Shown: positions 11,373 to 28,100 of the stretch, in pieces
Numbering within the stretch: the first letter of the stretch is position 1
How the letters are laid out: each line of letters starts with the position of its first letter
Assembly: GCF_018446385.1 (NCBI RefSeq)
Contig: NC_056001.1
Span: 8,141,600-8,205,599, forward strand
Source: Zingiber officinale
Taxonomy: Eukaryota; Streptophyta; Magnoliopsida; Zingiberales; Zingiberaceae
DNA: 64,000 bases
Reading direction: 5' to 3'
Made by a program: the position numbers and the translations under genes
Notes under the pieces: model-generated
Told to the model about the DNA's origin: nothing
Seen by the model: the letters and a program-made list of their open reading frames with translations, nothing else
Databases searched by the model: none

Positions 11373-14300
11373 TCACCATGTACCGTGACTGCCCGGCTTG
11401 GGCAAGGACTTACAGAAGGTAGAAAAACCCACCATGACATTGGGCGGGAGAGGAAGAGTGAAGGGAGGAAGAACATTCATCGGATTCTTCACGGTGTTTT
11501 CACCCTCGTTACCAGAAGAGAGAGATTGTGCCATTGCAGTATGCTGCTTGTTAAGCCCTTCCATAATGAATGAGAATGCTCCAAAGGTGAGACAGCTCTG
11601 CACCAAAGCCTGTGGTGCGCCTGCAATAAAAGCATCAAATCAATTGGAATCTTCTTGTTCAGGAACAAAAGAAAGAAAGAAAGAAAGAAAGAAAACGTGG
11701 GTGTGTAAGAACTGTTGCTGTGTAAAAGAAAGACGCGGGTGTGTAAGAACTGTTGCTGTGTAACCAAAATCCATCCGAGAAGTTTGGTTGTTTATGAAAG
11801 AGTTCTGGAGGTGAAGAGTACAGCACATTAACTCAACAAACTTGGTCTAACTAACAATGTCGGCAGAGTTAGAGCTACCACCAGAGCCTATGACGTCTAG
11901 TAATGGAGATGTATTTTTACATGAAATATGCTGAGTTGCAATTTGAGATCAAAAGTTCTGCAAAGCAAGAGATCGAATGTAGAACCAAATCTTCCAGCTC
12001 TACAAACAAATCTATTTATCTGGCAGTCAATGATCGAATTACCAATTAAAATGTGTTTTATCTCCAACAGCAAGAAGGTCATCCAACCTTTTTTCCAAGT
12101 CAATTTGCACTTTACATCTCCCACCAGGAGCTATTTCATTTGCCCATAATGCTTTGGATATGTTTATCATGGTCCACAATGTTCAATATCTTCGAATATG
12201 TTTATCATGGTCCACAATGTTCAATATCCTTTAATATCGACAGTGGAAATGGCATGAAATCAACTTTTTAAGACAAACAATCTCTTTAATTGAAACAACA
12301 GTAAACATGCAAAATATAAGATATAAATCAAGGATGGTTTCCAAACCTAATTTTTAAGGTACCACTTATGCTAAATTTTAGGTGTTCCACAAGTTCTGGA
12401 AGTTATTTCAAAGACTAGACAATTTATTGGCGGTGGTTAGGGATGTAAATGAACCAAACGGTTCGCGAGCTATTCGGAGCTCGATTCGGTAAAAAGCTCA
12501 TTCGAGTTCGTTCGTTTATCTTATCGAGCCGAGCTCGAGCTCGATTTTGAACTCGACAGTTTTATCGAGCCGAGCTCGAGCTTAAAGATATTCGGCTCGT
12601 GAGCTAACGAACATGTTCGATTATAGGCTCGCGAGCTCTAAAACGAGCCTTAAAATGAGCTTTAAAATGAGCCAAAAAACGAGCCAAAAACGAGCTCTAT
12701 ACGAGTCCGAAAACGAGCTTGAGCTCGCTTAATGAATTAAGCTCGTTAACTTTGATAATCGAACTAATAACGAGCCGAGCTCGAACTATTCGCGAGCTTG
12801 ATAATTCTAAAACGAGCCGAGCTCGAGCCTTATGATAAAAGCTCGATTCGAGCTCGAGCCCGAATATAACTTAAACGAGCCGAGCTCGAGCCTAATACTG
12901 TTCGGCTCGTTTACATCCCTAGCGGTGATATATCCAATACAGTATGCACCTAACAAGCAACAATGAAATGATGGTGATGTACTCAAATAGATTAACCGTT
13001 CATTCAGTTAAAATAGCATTTGAACGACCAATATATGCAGGATTCAATAGAATTGATGAAAAACTCACAAAGCTTTAACACCCATATCAATTCATGGAAA
13101 CAAGTTAAAGAAGTAAATTGGTTTCAGTATCTATTATAAAGTCCATAAAAGACATAATATGAAAATTGAGAAATACTTCGCACAAATACCTGGAAAGCTT
13201 AAGGCAAGGCCAGTGCAACACCCAGCTACACCTGCATTGATGACTGCAAAAAGCAATTGTGGATATACTATTGAGCTACTGGACAAAGTATATTTATGAA
13301 CACAAATGTCTGAATAGGCAAAAGATAGGATACCATCATCTTTTCCCCGCAATCTCTTCAATAAGCAACTAACCAAACTATGTACGCCAGACAAAATTGC
13401 AAAAGTCTAATAAAAAGAAAACAAGAAAGACAATAAAAGGTCAGAAATGACAAGATGCTCCAAAGCTAACTTCGTTTTGGCAAACTAAAACTAGTAAACA
13501 AGAGGGTAACCCGTATGATATGAACATCATGGATACTACAAACATTTTCCAACTATTAAAATAAAGAACTGCAGACAAAATCAATTACAAGAAATGACAG
13601 TAATTCATAGATAACCTTGGCAGAAGCACCAGCATCAGCAAAAGAACCAACTAAACCCTTTTTACTCACCAGACCTTTGCCTGCAAAAGTATCCAAAAAC
13701 ATTTTCTTATGAAACTGCAAAAAATAGATGTTTAGCAGAAATCAAAATATTTGGAACAGGTGCTATTACTGTGATTCTTTTAAAGGATGTATTACAAGAA
13801 AAAGGACTTCAACAAAAGTAGTTATTCCTCTTTTTTTCAATCAAACTCCCGATCTTCCTATCACAACACATTTGATCATTGCCTATAACACTCCAGCCTA
13901 AAATGGCAAAGCCAATCTTCACCTCAAAGATCTTCAAGGCTTTGCCAATATTCTGCTTGAGAACAAGCATGATTTCTGAGAGGCTCCACATCTTTGACGT
14001 CATAGACAATCCACATTAACAAAAAAATGATAGGCATTTATAATTTTAATTTGATTTTTAAATTTTGTTGTAAGAGAGTTGTCTCGTCATGGACCAAGTT
14101 GTTAGAAATCATTTATTTTACAATTATTTTATTTTTATTATAATAAGTCTAGATAAATAAACTGTAAACAGAGTTCAAGAGTTATTTTTAAAAATATTAA
14201 GAATTTTTTATTTGAACTTTACAATTCATGATTTATAGAGTATCCACATCAGCATTCCTGCACACAGATCAGCTACCCTATCCGTTCTCTAAATTTAGAT

Positions 14301-16251
14301 TTTATGAATAGTACTTCTCTAAATTTAGGGAATGAAATACATTACTTAAACATCAAAATATCATTTAATTTGGGAGAGAGAAAAAATAAAGAGAATAGAT
14401 TGAGCAAAGAAAAGTAGATATTAAGGGCAGCACGGTGCACGAAGCTCCCGCCATGCGGGGTCCCGGGGAAGGATTCATTGTACGCAGTCTTACCCTGCTT
14501 TTTTCAAGAGGCTGTTTCCAGGATTCGAACCCGTGACCTTTTGGTCACATGGCAACAACTTTACCATTGCGCCAAGGCTCCCCTTCAAAAGTAGATATTA
14601 CATAAGAAGAAAAAAAAACAATAAAAAATGGAAAAGAGAGAAAATAATAATAATAAAAAAAAGATGATATAAATTTTAGGGCAGCTGATGTAGTGTGTAT
14701 CTAAATTTAATAAAGTGAATGATTTACCCTAAATTTTAGAGATATTATGGAGAAATTGATATGAATTCTCTTACAATTCACAATTTAAAGATTCGCTAAA
14801 AAATTGATGATACAAACCTCAATTTGACAACCTCAGTATCTCTGTGTAACTTTCCATCGATGAAGGAAAGAAAACAAATTAATCAGAGATCTTTCTCTTT
14901 CCATCTTTACTCATATTTCTATTGTTCTTCTCTCTCTCTCTCTCTTCTAATTCTCCTCCCTATTCTTCTTTTTTCTTTACTGCCGTCTGTTATTTTTGTT
15001 CCTTAATGATCAGAACAAACACCTCCTCAAACAAATAAAACTACCTAGTTTGTTTATCTGCTCCTAGCTCTTATAATTGAAAAGTAAAAGCAAGGCTCAT
15101 TATCAATTTATGCAGATTAAATTCCACAAGGTGCAGCCTAGTCCAACCTAGGAAAAACAAGGCCCACGTTCATGGAATGATCAAGTATTCACATACACAA
15201 TTGTCAAAATAAAACTTTACTCCTGCCCATAACTTCCCAGGGAAAAAAAAAAGAATCTTTGGGAAGGCAAAAGGAGTCCTTTAATATATGTCTATTAGGG
15301 AATAACTATCCGTCCAGGCAGTGTAGAAAAGAAAGGAGGAGAGAAATGTGAACTGTTTGCTTGTATTTCCACTCTCAGTCACTCCTACCAGGTAGATTTC
15401 AAAGGATAAAAGGCTATGGAAGGAATTAGTTAGAATAAAAGATCCGGAGATGGGAAGTGGAAATATTCCAATTTATTAAGGTAATATAACTTGGAATAGG
15501 CAACAGTATATACGCATTAGATAAAGTATGCTAACATATAACAGTGATGGTTAAATTTTTCAGTCTGAAAAAAGGTAGCCTGCCAGTGAAAACGCACTGA
15601 GGGATTTCGAATGGAATCATTAGTCAGTCTTTACATAATTAGGAGATTATGTAACGTGAAGTTTTAATGCACTACTACTGAAAACGTCTAACAGAATTGG
15701 AGGGCGGGAAGGCACCAGATAGCCAAACCAACTATTCCAACAAATACACCCGGTGCATTTCAAGCGGCACACACTCTCTTCTACTGCAAGCAAACAATAT
15801 CCACAAACAATGCTCACTACTTGTTGAACCTTTCAGAAATTATATGCGAACAACAAGCATCCTTTATCGAGCCACTTTGGGAAATGCGCGTGAATAATTT
15901 CTTCTTCTTTTTTTTAAGAAATATCATTAAAACAAATCTTCCGTTTCAAAACAACAAGGCAGAAGGAACAAGGAACCAAACACAACAGTCAACGATCCAT
16001 CAAGATTTCAAGCTCATCGTAAAGATCATTAGAAAATAAAAAACCATAGACGGAATAAGAGGTAACAGGGAAACCCTACCATAACCGAAGATGGATCCCA
16101 TGAAACCTCCAGCGAGCGAGTCTCCAGCGAACCTCACGACGCAAACGACGGGGCCGGACGTAGCACCGAAAGGTTCAGTGTTCTTGATCGGCTCCTCGGC
16201 GTCCGGTTCGCCCTCGGGATTCGGAGAAGAGGCCACCGTCGTGCTCGCCAT
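11373..16251 (-). CDS. TIM22: Mitochondrial import inner membrane translocase subunit TIM22
   Basis: Core channel subunit of the TIM22 complex, which inserts carrier proteins into the mitochondrial inner membrane. Five minus-strand coding exons: 16080-16251, 13616-13680, 13334-13406, 13190-13243 and 11373-11620. They total 612 nt (203 residues), with phases that join exactly. Residues 1-35 are a hydrophilic Ala/Glu/Pro-rich N-terminus. The Tim17/22/23 domain follows from about residue 36, with [20 protein letters not shown], then [34 protein letters not shown] and [20 protein letters not shown]. Gly-rich membrane helices are spread through it. This order and the LRGKDD and CCTGLA motifs match plant TIM22 rather than TIM17 or TIM23. 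Introns 1 and 4 are enlarged by an Au SINE and a hAT MITE. The final residues SHGTW replace the more usual short basic tail. Confidence 0.93.
12438..12921. mobile_element. hAT MITE in TIM22 intron 4
   Basis: A 484-bp element with inverted ends TAGGGATGTAAA / TTTACATCCCTA, flanked by 8-bp repeats GCGGTGGT (12430-12437) and GCGGTGAT (12922-12929), which differ at one base. The interior is dense in GAGCTCG, CGAGCCGAGCTCGAGC and similar palindromes and has no ORF. An 8-bp target duplication and these ends indicate a non-autonomous hAT element. It lies wholly inside the intron, well away from the splice sites, so it is probably neutral for the gene. Confidence 0.85.
14424..14586 (-). mobile_element. 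Au-type SINE in TIM22 intron 1
   Basis: A 163-bp element flanked by perfect 14-bp repeats AAAAGTAGATATTA at 14410-14423 and 14587-14600. On the minus strand it begins GGGGAGCCTTGGCGCAATGG, which contains the pol III A box. It then carries GGTTCGAATCC, the B box, and ends near GCACCGTGCTGCCCT. Gene order and motifs match the Au SINE family of monocots and other angiosperms. The intact target duplication and near-consensus boxes indicate a fairly recent insertion. Confidence 0.88.
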
Positions 16252-16343
16252 TCTGTCGCTCTCTCTCGCTCACTGCTCCTCCCGCCGGTCCCTGCGAGGC
16301 TGCGACTACGTGCGGAAAGGGGCGCTTATTGGCCTTTCGCTTC

Positions 16344-16365
16344 TTAGGGTTCGGACGAATGGGCT
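16344..16365. promoter_or_regulatory. Telo-box-like and site II motifs upstream of TIM22
   Basis: TTAGGGTT (16344-16351) and TGGGCT (16360-16365) lie about 90-115 bases upstream of the TIM22 start codon. The pair is frequent in plant genes for mitochondrial and ribosomal proteins. Evidence is motif and position only. Confidence 0.45.
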
Positions 16366-17419
16366 GGGTAAATTGCAAGCCTGACGAACCGGCACCAATA
16401 TTGGGCTTTGGTTTGATTTAATTCTGTCCGAAGAAACGAATTAATGAATAACAGAATGGGTTCATATTCGTTTTTTAAAAAACAATTTAAACTTTATTCT
16501 ATCTTTAACAAAATATTTTTGAATTTCAATTTAGAAAATAATTTTATTGATTTTTCCCAAAATTCAAGCTTCAATTTTCTTTTAATCTAAGTATCCATTA
16601 GATAAATCTATAAAATACAGATGGATTCTAACATAATACTTCAATGTCACCAATGATTCAAACTTCAAAGAAAATATTCAATCTGAGATTTGAACTTTCG
16701 TTGCATATGAATCATCCGAATCATCCTTATTTCTTATCACCGTACAATGCCTTGTGGGATAAGCTTGATCCTTAAATTATATGAAAGAAGATAAATCATA
16801 ACCGATCGTCAAGCGATTAGGAGTGGGAGGAGTTTTTTTTTCGAACGCACATGTCCATCAAAAATTTATCTCTACCCTATTATAATAAATCTGTCATCTT
16901 TTAACAAAGTGAACATCCATGTGGGACAAGCTTGAAAGGCTTCAAGAACCTACTAGGGAAGGCAACATCTCGAACTTGCCACTGACCAAAGAGTAACAAT
17001 TCGAAGCTACAACAGAAGTGGACAAGGAGTTGAGAGTGCCTAACCGGTATCGGTCTCCACATCGAGAGAAGGAACATCAAAGATGGACTACTCCCCCACC
17101 TTTGCACATAAAGAAAAAACACTTCGAAGGGAAAGAAAAAATGCCTCATCGAAAAAGATACACTTGAACTAATCAACTCTTCTCCTATCACAACTTTTTC
17201 TTGAGCAATAACTTATTCAATCACTTGAATTACTTCTAGGAATCAATGGAATGTTTATTCACAGAAACTGTACACATGAATCATATAAAACTAGGAACAA
17301 AATACAGTTCTGAAGTGGAAAAGGGTTCAACGAATCAAACAAATTGCCAATGCGCAAAAGTTAAAGATTTTTCTTGCAGCATTTCTTGTGATTGTATAGT
17401 TGTATCCTCTTAGATCTCC
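16366..17419. other. Intergenic DNA between TIM22 and LCB2
   Basis: This 1.05 kb separates the TIM22 promoter from the LCB2 stop codon; the two genes run head to tail on the minus strand. The right 100-150 bases are probably LCB2 3' UTR. I see no other gene. A 96-residue open frame at 16901-17191 has no recognisable domain and an unlikely composition. Confidence 0.5.
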
Positions 17420-21400
<3,981 letters not shown>

Positions 21401-24400
21401 TCGCCCGCTACCTGTTCGACGAAATGTCTGCGAGAAAAAAACGAGGGGAGGAAAGGGGATACGAACTGGAGGATCCTGCTGTTTTTTTAATGCCCCTCTT
21501 AGCGGCACCGCTGCTTAATGCTGCTTCATTTCCTGGTTGGCATTGTGGTGAGAGAGACTGCACGCCACTGAATTGAGTGCGGGGCCAGGAGGAATTAAGT
21601 GAGGCAGGTGGTATCTTGATTCCTGATCCCTAAACAACAGTTCTTTTTTATTGTCTTTTATGCCCTAAATTCATTATGTTATGGTAGCATCCTTCAATCT
21701 TGCTGATTAAGATGTTTGTAATTTGGTCCCTGGTTGTGGCTGGTTGCATTAAAGATGTTTAAATTAGTGTTTCAGGATATCTTGCAAAAGTTGGGTTCAG
21801 TTCTTGTGGGGATAGATAAGTGCAAACACGAGTTTCTTGTGGAAAGAGGAGAGGTTTGGCTACCATTAGTTCGAGCTTACTTAGCAAAAGATGGTTTAGT
21901 TTATGGAATGTGATGACATTTGCCTTCCAACAAAATCTAAGATAGTTGTTTGATGGTTTAATTAATACCAACAGACAATAACTTGAGAGAAAATTTCATT
22001 TCATCCCAGAATGACTATCCATTTGGGAGTAAGATGCACTTTTCGATGAGTCCTAAAAGGATCTCAACACTTTTCCTCTTATAACTACAAGAAGGAACAC
22101 ATGGCACATACACTGTATGTTACTCAGGTAGCATGAGTCTCCGACATAGGTGCATTCGATCAAGTCCATCTATTTCTTAACTTTTTGATGCACACTAGGA
22201 GTGTTGCTATCCAACACGGTATGGACGATAGATAGAGTCTAAGTAATCATAGCATACACTCAGCAAAACTCTTGACTGTGAAGCACACTGTACTTCAACA
22301 TGCTCTCTCGTCCATCCAAACATTCAGATCTTCTATCAAAATGATTAGTAATTAGAAAAAAATGTTCTATTTGCATGGATCCTCAGCACTCATGCTTCAA
22401 CATCACCTAAAAACACAATACCTGTGATTGGGCACAAACTATTGAAACTCTAATAATAGACTAACCACTATCACAATATTTAAACTGTATGTTTATTTTG
22501 TAATTTTTATGTTATAGTAATTTAATTTCTAAATTCTTTCTTTGAGGCAAAAAAAGTACTAATTGATGGGTAAACCTTCCTTAAAATTAAAAGGAAAACA
22601 ACAAAAAGCATGGCTACTAAGTAGGTCAGACATGAAGTAAGATGCATGAACAAGGAACTTGATTTATGGATTTCCACACTATAAATAGCTTGAAAACCTT
22701 AAATCCTTCTTTACTTTATGAGCTGTATTCTTTCAGAATCTTAATGAGTAACGTTAATGACGATTAAATATGGTTTCAGGAATTACTTAGCAGAAGTTGA
22801 CTTGACGTCAGACCATGTATAAATAGGTGGTACCTTGGAATCACGGGCTTTGACTTCTGTAAAGTGGGTAATTTTGTTGCCTTTCTTATAGAAAGACGAG
22901 ACATTTAGCTTCCATCAGTTGGGAGTAGTATAATTAGTAAAAGATGCTTTAGTTGGTGGTAACAAAAATTAGAAAATTATTAGGCTTCTAAGCTTCCAAA
23001 ACGAATCCTGACTTGTCTATATATTATATAGCTCTTTTAAATGACTGTCAATAACTAGTACGCAAGCTAATGAAACTCAAATCTATAGTTTCAACTTTAT
23101 AATGATTTCTACTGTTAATGGTTTCTTACTCGATAAAAATTGAACTGGATCCCTAAACTTCTTCATCGAGTTGTGAAATGAGTAGAAAACTAAATATGTC
23201 AAATATACTGTTAAAAGGACTAAAACGATGATATGAAAGAGGGAGTTCTTGTTATGCGGATCTATGAGGTCTCTTTCCCATTAGAAATCTATTTTCGCTG
23301 TTTGCTTGTCTACTGTTGTAATTGCTGTTCAATCTAACAATAACATCCATAAGACAATCAGCTCTCAATTCTCTCGTCTTCTATAAGAATCAAGGTAAAA
23401 CTTGCCTAGAAAGTGTTCTGCCTCTGCTCTGTCACTTGTCCTACCCTGGCAAATGTAGTTGCTCACTTGCTACCGAATTATCTTTGAGTCTCTGTGCATT
23501 GAATAGGGCAGTAATGAATGCTAGGCAGCTAACAGGATCATGTAGCAATAAGTGCAAACTTGGATATCTTGGATTCAGCATAGTTGGCACACTCACATCT
23601 ATTAAGATTAGTTGGTTTCTTGATTACAAGCACTTAAATCAGTGATCACTTTGGTTCGTAAAGATAAAGGGGTTTGGTAAGCTTTGATGCTCTTTCATAA
23701 TTGTGCATTCAATGGCGAGTACTAAATTGGAAGTTCTTTATTCTCTGTCTTCACACATTCATTCACCTTTTTCACTCGATTTTTTCTGCTTTCATAGTCA
23801 AATTCTGAATTAATTATTAGATGGGAGCTAGGTTAAAGTTGAAATAGCTATTTATGAATAAATGCAGCGTGGGGAAAATCTTTTACTAATTAATGAAAAT
23901 TATGACCATTTTGATAAAAATGACACGGGAAGGATTAGAGTTTTCTCCTATAGTTGTCTTCTCTTTCATGCGTACAACATTCCCTCCTCTTACTGTGCAT
24001 AGTTCGTCCTTCCTTACTACTGTCGCTGCCTTAGTTGTCCATGTGTGGAGATTATATCGCTCACCATCCATCTCCCTATCGAGGAAACTGCGCTCTTAAT
24101 AAATGGTTGTGTTGAATTAGTCACGTCTTATTAATGGAAGATAGGATGGCATGAGATAGTTGATGACAACTAGACATTATTGCTTTGGGCAACGAAGTTA
24201 TTAGGTTGTAAATGAACTGATCCGCGTAGAACTCAGAAAGGGAGAGAAGAAAGGCAGCTAGATCAGCTCTGATCAAGGTAACGAGTTCACTGGGTTGCAA
24301 TTCAGCTGATCATCTGGGTTGCACTCGAGAAGCAGGGGAGGGGGAGGTATGAAATTTATTTTAACAGACAGATAGTATTTTACACGAACTAAATGTATGG

Positions 24401-25159
24401 ATTCATATTATTTATTGCAGATGCTTTACATGTGTTTCCCTTTTGATCTACTCACCCAAATAATGAATAGTTCTTTTTTTTTTCCTTTGGATCTTACCGA
24501 ATCTAATTCATTTCGGACCCAACTCAGGCTTAATTTGGTACAAATAATTAATTTACATGAGATCGTATGAGAAAGCTAAATGCGACAAAGAAATGGGGAA
24601 TGCATGAGTCTTTCTATTATTATTATGAAAAGCAAGGACTCTTGGTGAGTGTTAAAATTAAGCCTTCCTACTTAAACTTTGAGCTTGTTAAAAATTTAGT
24701 AAAATTGAGAATTGATACTGATGTATTCAAAAGCAAGAGATGAATAATATGAAGATTTTCTTCTCTAAATCCGTGACAGCCTTATGGCCGTTCGACAGGC
24801 AGGCGGAAAAAAGCAGCTTGAAATTTTGCTATAATAAATAATTCCACAAAAGGGGAAAACATGACATGATATCTATGACGCAGTAGAAACTGACTGTTCA
24901 TTTTCAATACAAAGGCCCTTTTTTGCAAACCAATGTGGATGACGACAACCACATGCTGAGAAACCGTCTTCCCATTATTTCGACCCAAAAATAAGAGCAA
25001 ACAATGAAAGAATCTTCTTCTCCATGAGCTCACACGAATTCTGGTTGTTCTTGTATCACATCAGAAGAAAGTTGGCATGACTTATTACAATCCTGATGAT
25101 TAAAAGACAAGCACTCCTTGGTCCACGAGATGTAGACCATAGCTTATCATATTAAGTTA
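21401..25159. other. Intergenic DNA between LCB2 and APS kinase
   Basis: 3.7 kb without a gene I can support. The left end holds the LCB2 5' UTR and promoter and the right end the APS-kinase 3' UTR. A 107-residue frame at 23322-23645 on the plus strand has no recognisable domain. No terminal repeats, tRNAs or satellite arrays were seen. The sequence is unremarkable AT-rich DNA. Confidence 0.45.
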
Positions 25160-28100
25160 TTAACCCTGGAGAAACCCATTTTTTTCAAGGAAGAATGCAA
25201 CTTCCTCCGCCATAGCTTTTGGGGTAGGACATTTTCCATCTTCCAGTTCTATTGTTATCTGAGAAAGCCACATACAGTAGGAAGCAAATGTGAGCCAATA
25301 TAAAGTGGAATAACAAGAATTACAGTAGCGACCCACATGTTTGCCAGAGAAAAACATGCCCAAAGCTGATAAAGTTAATGAGTTAACCAGGTTGGTTTTG
25401 ACTGACTAGTATCACCATCAGCGATAGCATGTCATGGATGACAATTATTTTACTAAATTTTAACAGATGATGATAATCAAATCATACTGTGGTTTGGATC
25501 AAATTTTTCCTTCACTATTTACCTTTGCACAAAATCAGAATTGGATGTATAGAGGACAGGAATTTGACGAACTAACATCTTGAGGATGATAAGGGAAGGG
25601 ATACAAACTAAATCATAAAATCAAAGTAAAAAATAAATAAATATGTATGAACTAGATTTAGCGTTAAAAAGAGTTGAATTAGGAAAACTGGTTTAAGATA
25701 ATATCAATGAACAAAGATGCATGTAATCAGTGTATATAGTTAAAGAAGATGATACAAATAATTCAGTCTGCGATGGAAAACTACCTATGAAAAAAAATGT
25801 TTCTAAAATTATTAACATTCTTAGTCTACTAAATATTGATGAAAGAAGATATGGATGCAAGTCATAGGAAAATTTTCAACTAATTGCTTAACAAGAGGTT
25901 TCATAAAGTAATAAGGCGCTTCAAAATCATATTCTTCATAGAAAATCTCATGATCAAATTAGGATTCTGGGTGTTTGAAAAACTCTATACTTATTGTTGG
26001 ATATTATTATGCAAATATCTACTCAATATATTGCAATGAACACAGGTTTGATTGAGGCTTACATCAAAAGATACCTTGGACTAGTTGTAGAAATGCTTAC
26101 CTCACAATTCAGTGGTGGTTCATATGGATCATCTATCCCAGTAAAACCTGCATCACAGGCAAGATTCTTTGTATCAGAGAATGTAAAGAGTAGATATGTA
26201 AAACACATTCTTTACTTGCTCTGCTTAAGCAATATGACTCACATAACATGAACCAATTTCATTGTACCTTTAATCTTTCCTGCTCGTGCAAGTCTGTACA
26301 ATCCTTTCGGATCTCTTGCTTCACAAACCTCCAGAGGAATATTAAGAAATACCTGAATAACATTGATGTTGTTAGAAGATTCAAGTAGTAATTCCATTAT
26401 TCATGGGTCAGAGAAAGACAAATTCTTTTGCCACAAACATCTCTGGTTGAATTTTAAGAAACGCAAATAATTTATATTTTGTGAACCACTTATCTAGACA
26501 TTTAATTCATGAGGTTAAGGATTACATTAACAAACAACTACCTCAATAAATGATGAATCTGGCATAATTGCACGGCAGGCATCTCTTTCCTTTCTGTATG
26601 GAGAAATTAAACTAGCAATACAAATGACACCAGCATCCGCGAACAATTTTGCCACTTCTCCTGTAAAATTATATTTTAGAAAGGGTACGCTAGAGTGACC
26701 AAGCAAGATAAAAACTATGAGAACATTAGAATCATGACATAACTGCTCCAAATCTGGAAGCAAACAAGCCGAAAGCTAATATTGTTGATAGATAGAATTG
26801 AAAAACTGGTATTGGAAAATAGAAATGAAGAAGCATAAAAATTCCTTACCAACTCTCCGTATGTTTTCAGTACGATCTTCCGCATTAAAACTGAGATCTC
26901 CATTCAGGCCATGTCTAATATTGTCACCATCAAGGATGTATGTTAGATACCCTTTATGGTGCAGTTCTCGGCTCAGAGAACAAGCAAGAGTGCTTTTACC
27001 TAAAAAATGTTACACGGTTCATATTAATCTTGACGGTAATAAAATTCTGAAAAATTAAATCAGAATTTAAGATTGGCAGACAGAGATCTGTAAAGCTAAA
27101 AAAATATTGGATTATAGCACTTGCAGTAAATATATCTTGCTTTTTCTATTTCCTTTTTCTAGTATAGGTATCTAAGAAGTAATTGTTAAATTGTTTTATG
27201 GATGTCCTTGGCTTAAAATTGGTAGATAAATCCAATCTTTCCTGGCAGATAAACAAAAGCTTGGGCATTATAGTGGAGTCTTGAAGCGCATGCGGAAGTC
27301 TTTCCTGAGCTTGTGGGAATAAAAGCTCTGGGGATACAAAACGCTTTTAATCAAAGGATCATGTTTGCAAGCTATTTGTAAAAGCAGGCTTTCGCAACAT
27401 AATATTCATGCACTGAAAGGAAGAAAAGATCACTATGAAAGTACATGCTTGCCATTGACAAAACCGAAAGTACCAAAAACCTATTTTTTTGTGCATCACA
27501 ATAAGATATATCAAGTGATTGGAAATTTGGTAAAAAAATGCTTATACGAAAAACAACTGAGCAACTAAAAAATCAAGCAAATGAAAGGTGGTAAACAAAC
27601 AAACAAAGCTGAATATCAAGACTCTCCTTACACCTTGCTCTGACTTATTCAATAGGATAACAAAAATGCAAACTAATAATCACATTTTGCATTCCACCTT
27701 TGTAAGTAATCATATATATCCATCTTATAAGTCCTTGATTCTTCAACACTGCTCTTTGCAAACAAAATCAAGAAGGCTCTCTTCATTTTGATTGCCCAAA
27801 CTTTATTCTGTAAATAATATTAATAAATCTCTCAAAACAACATCAACATGAACATAAGCAATCTAATTTTGTAACATTCCTAACTATTTTGGCTTAGCTA
27901 ACTAGATCTCATCTCCTCCATTGAACTATCAACTACAACTAGTAATATCATTACACTTCGATCATTTTATTTACATCAACTACGTTTGCTTTAGTTTTCC
28001 TTTACACCTTCAACAATATCTCCTTCTCATTAATAAGATGTCAAAGATATTTAACATTAACTAATAGAAACTTGCTCGTCCATATTAACTACCACGTCAC

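Noticed and set aside
14520-14580. A tRNA-like A box and B box
   Set aside because: They belong to the Au SINE. There is no cloverleaf, anticodon loop or acceptor pairing of a functional tRNA.
16901-17191. A 96-residue minus-strand frame between TIM22 and LCB2
   Set aside because: No homology recognised. It has an aromatic/Leu-rich composition without codon bias and lies next to the probable LCB2 3' UTR.
21401-21508. Upstream in-frame ATG extending LCB2 by 36 residues
   Set aside because: The added residues are not like family N-termini. The ATG at 21400 lies closer to the conserved anchor, so the shorter form was preferred.
23322-23645. A 107-residue open frame with several cysteines
   Set aside because: No recognisable domain, ordinary intergenic composition, no convincing splice or start context.
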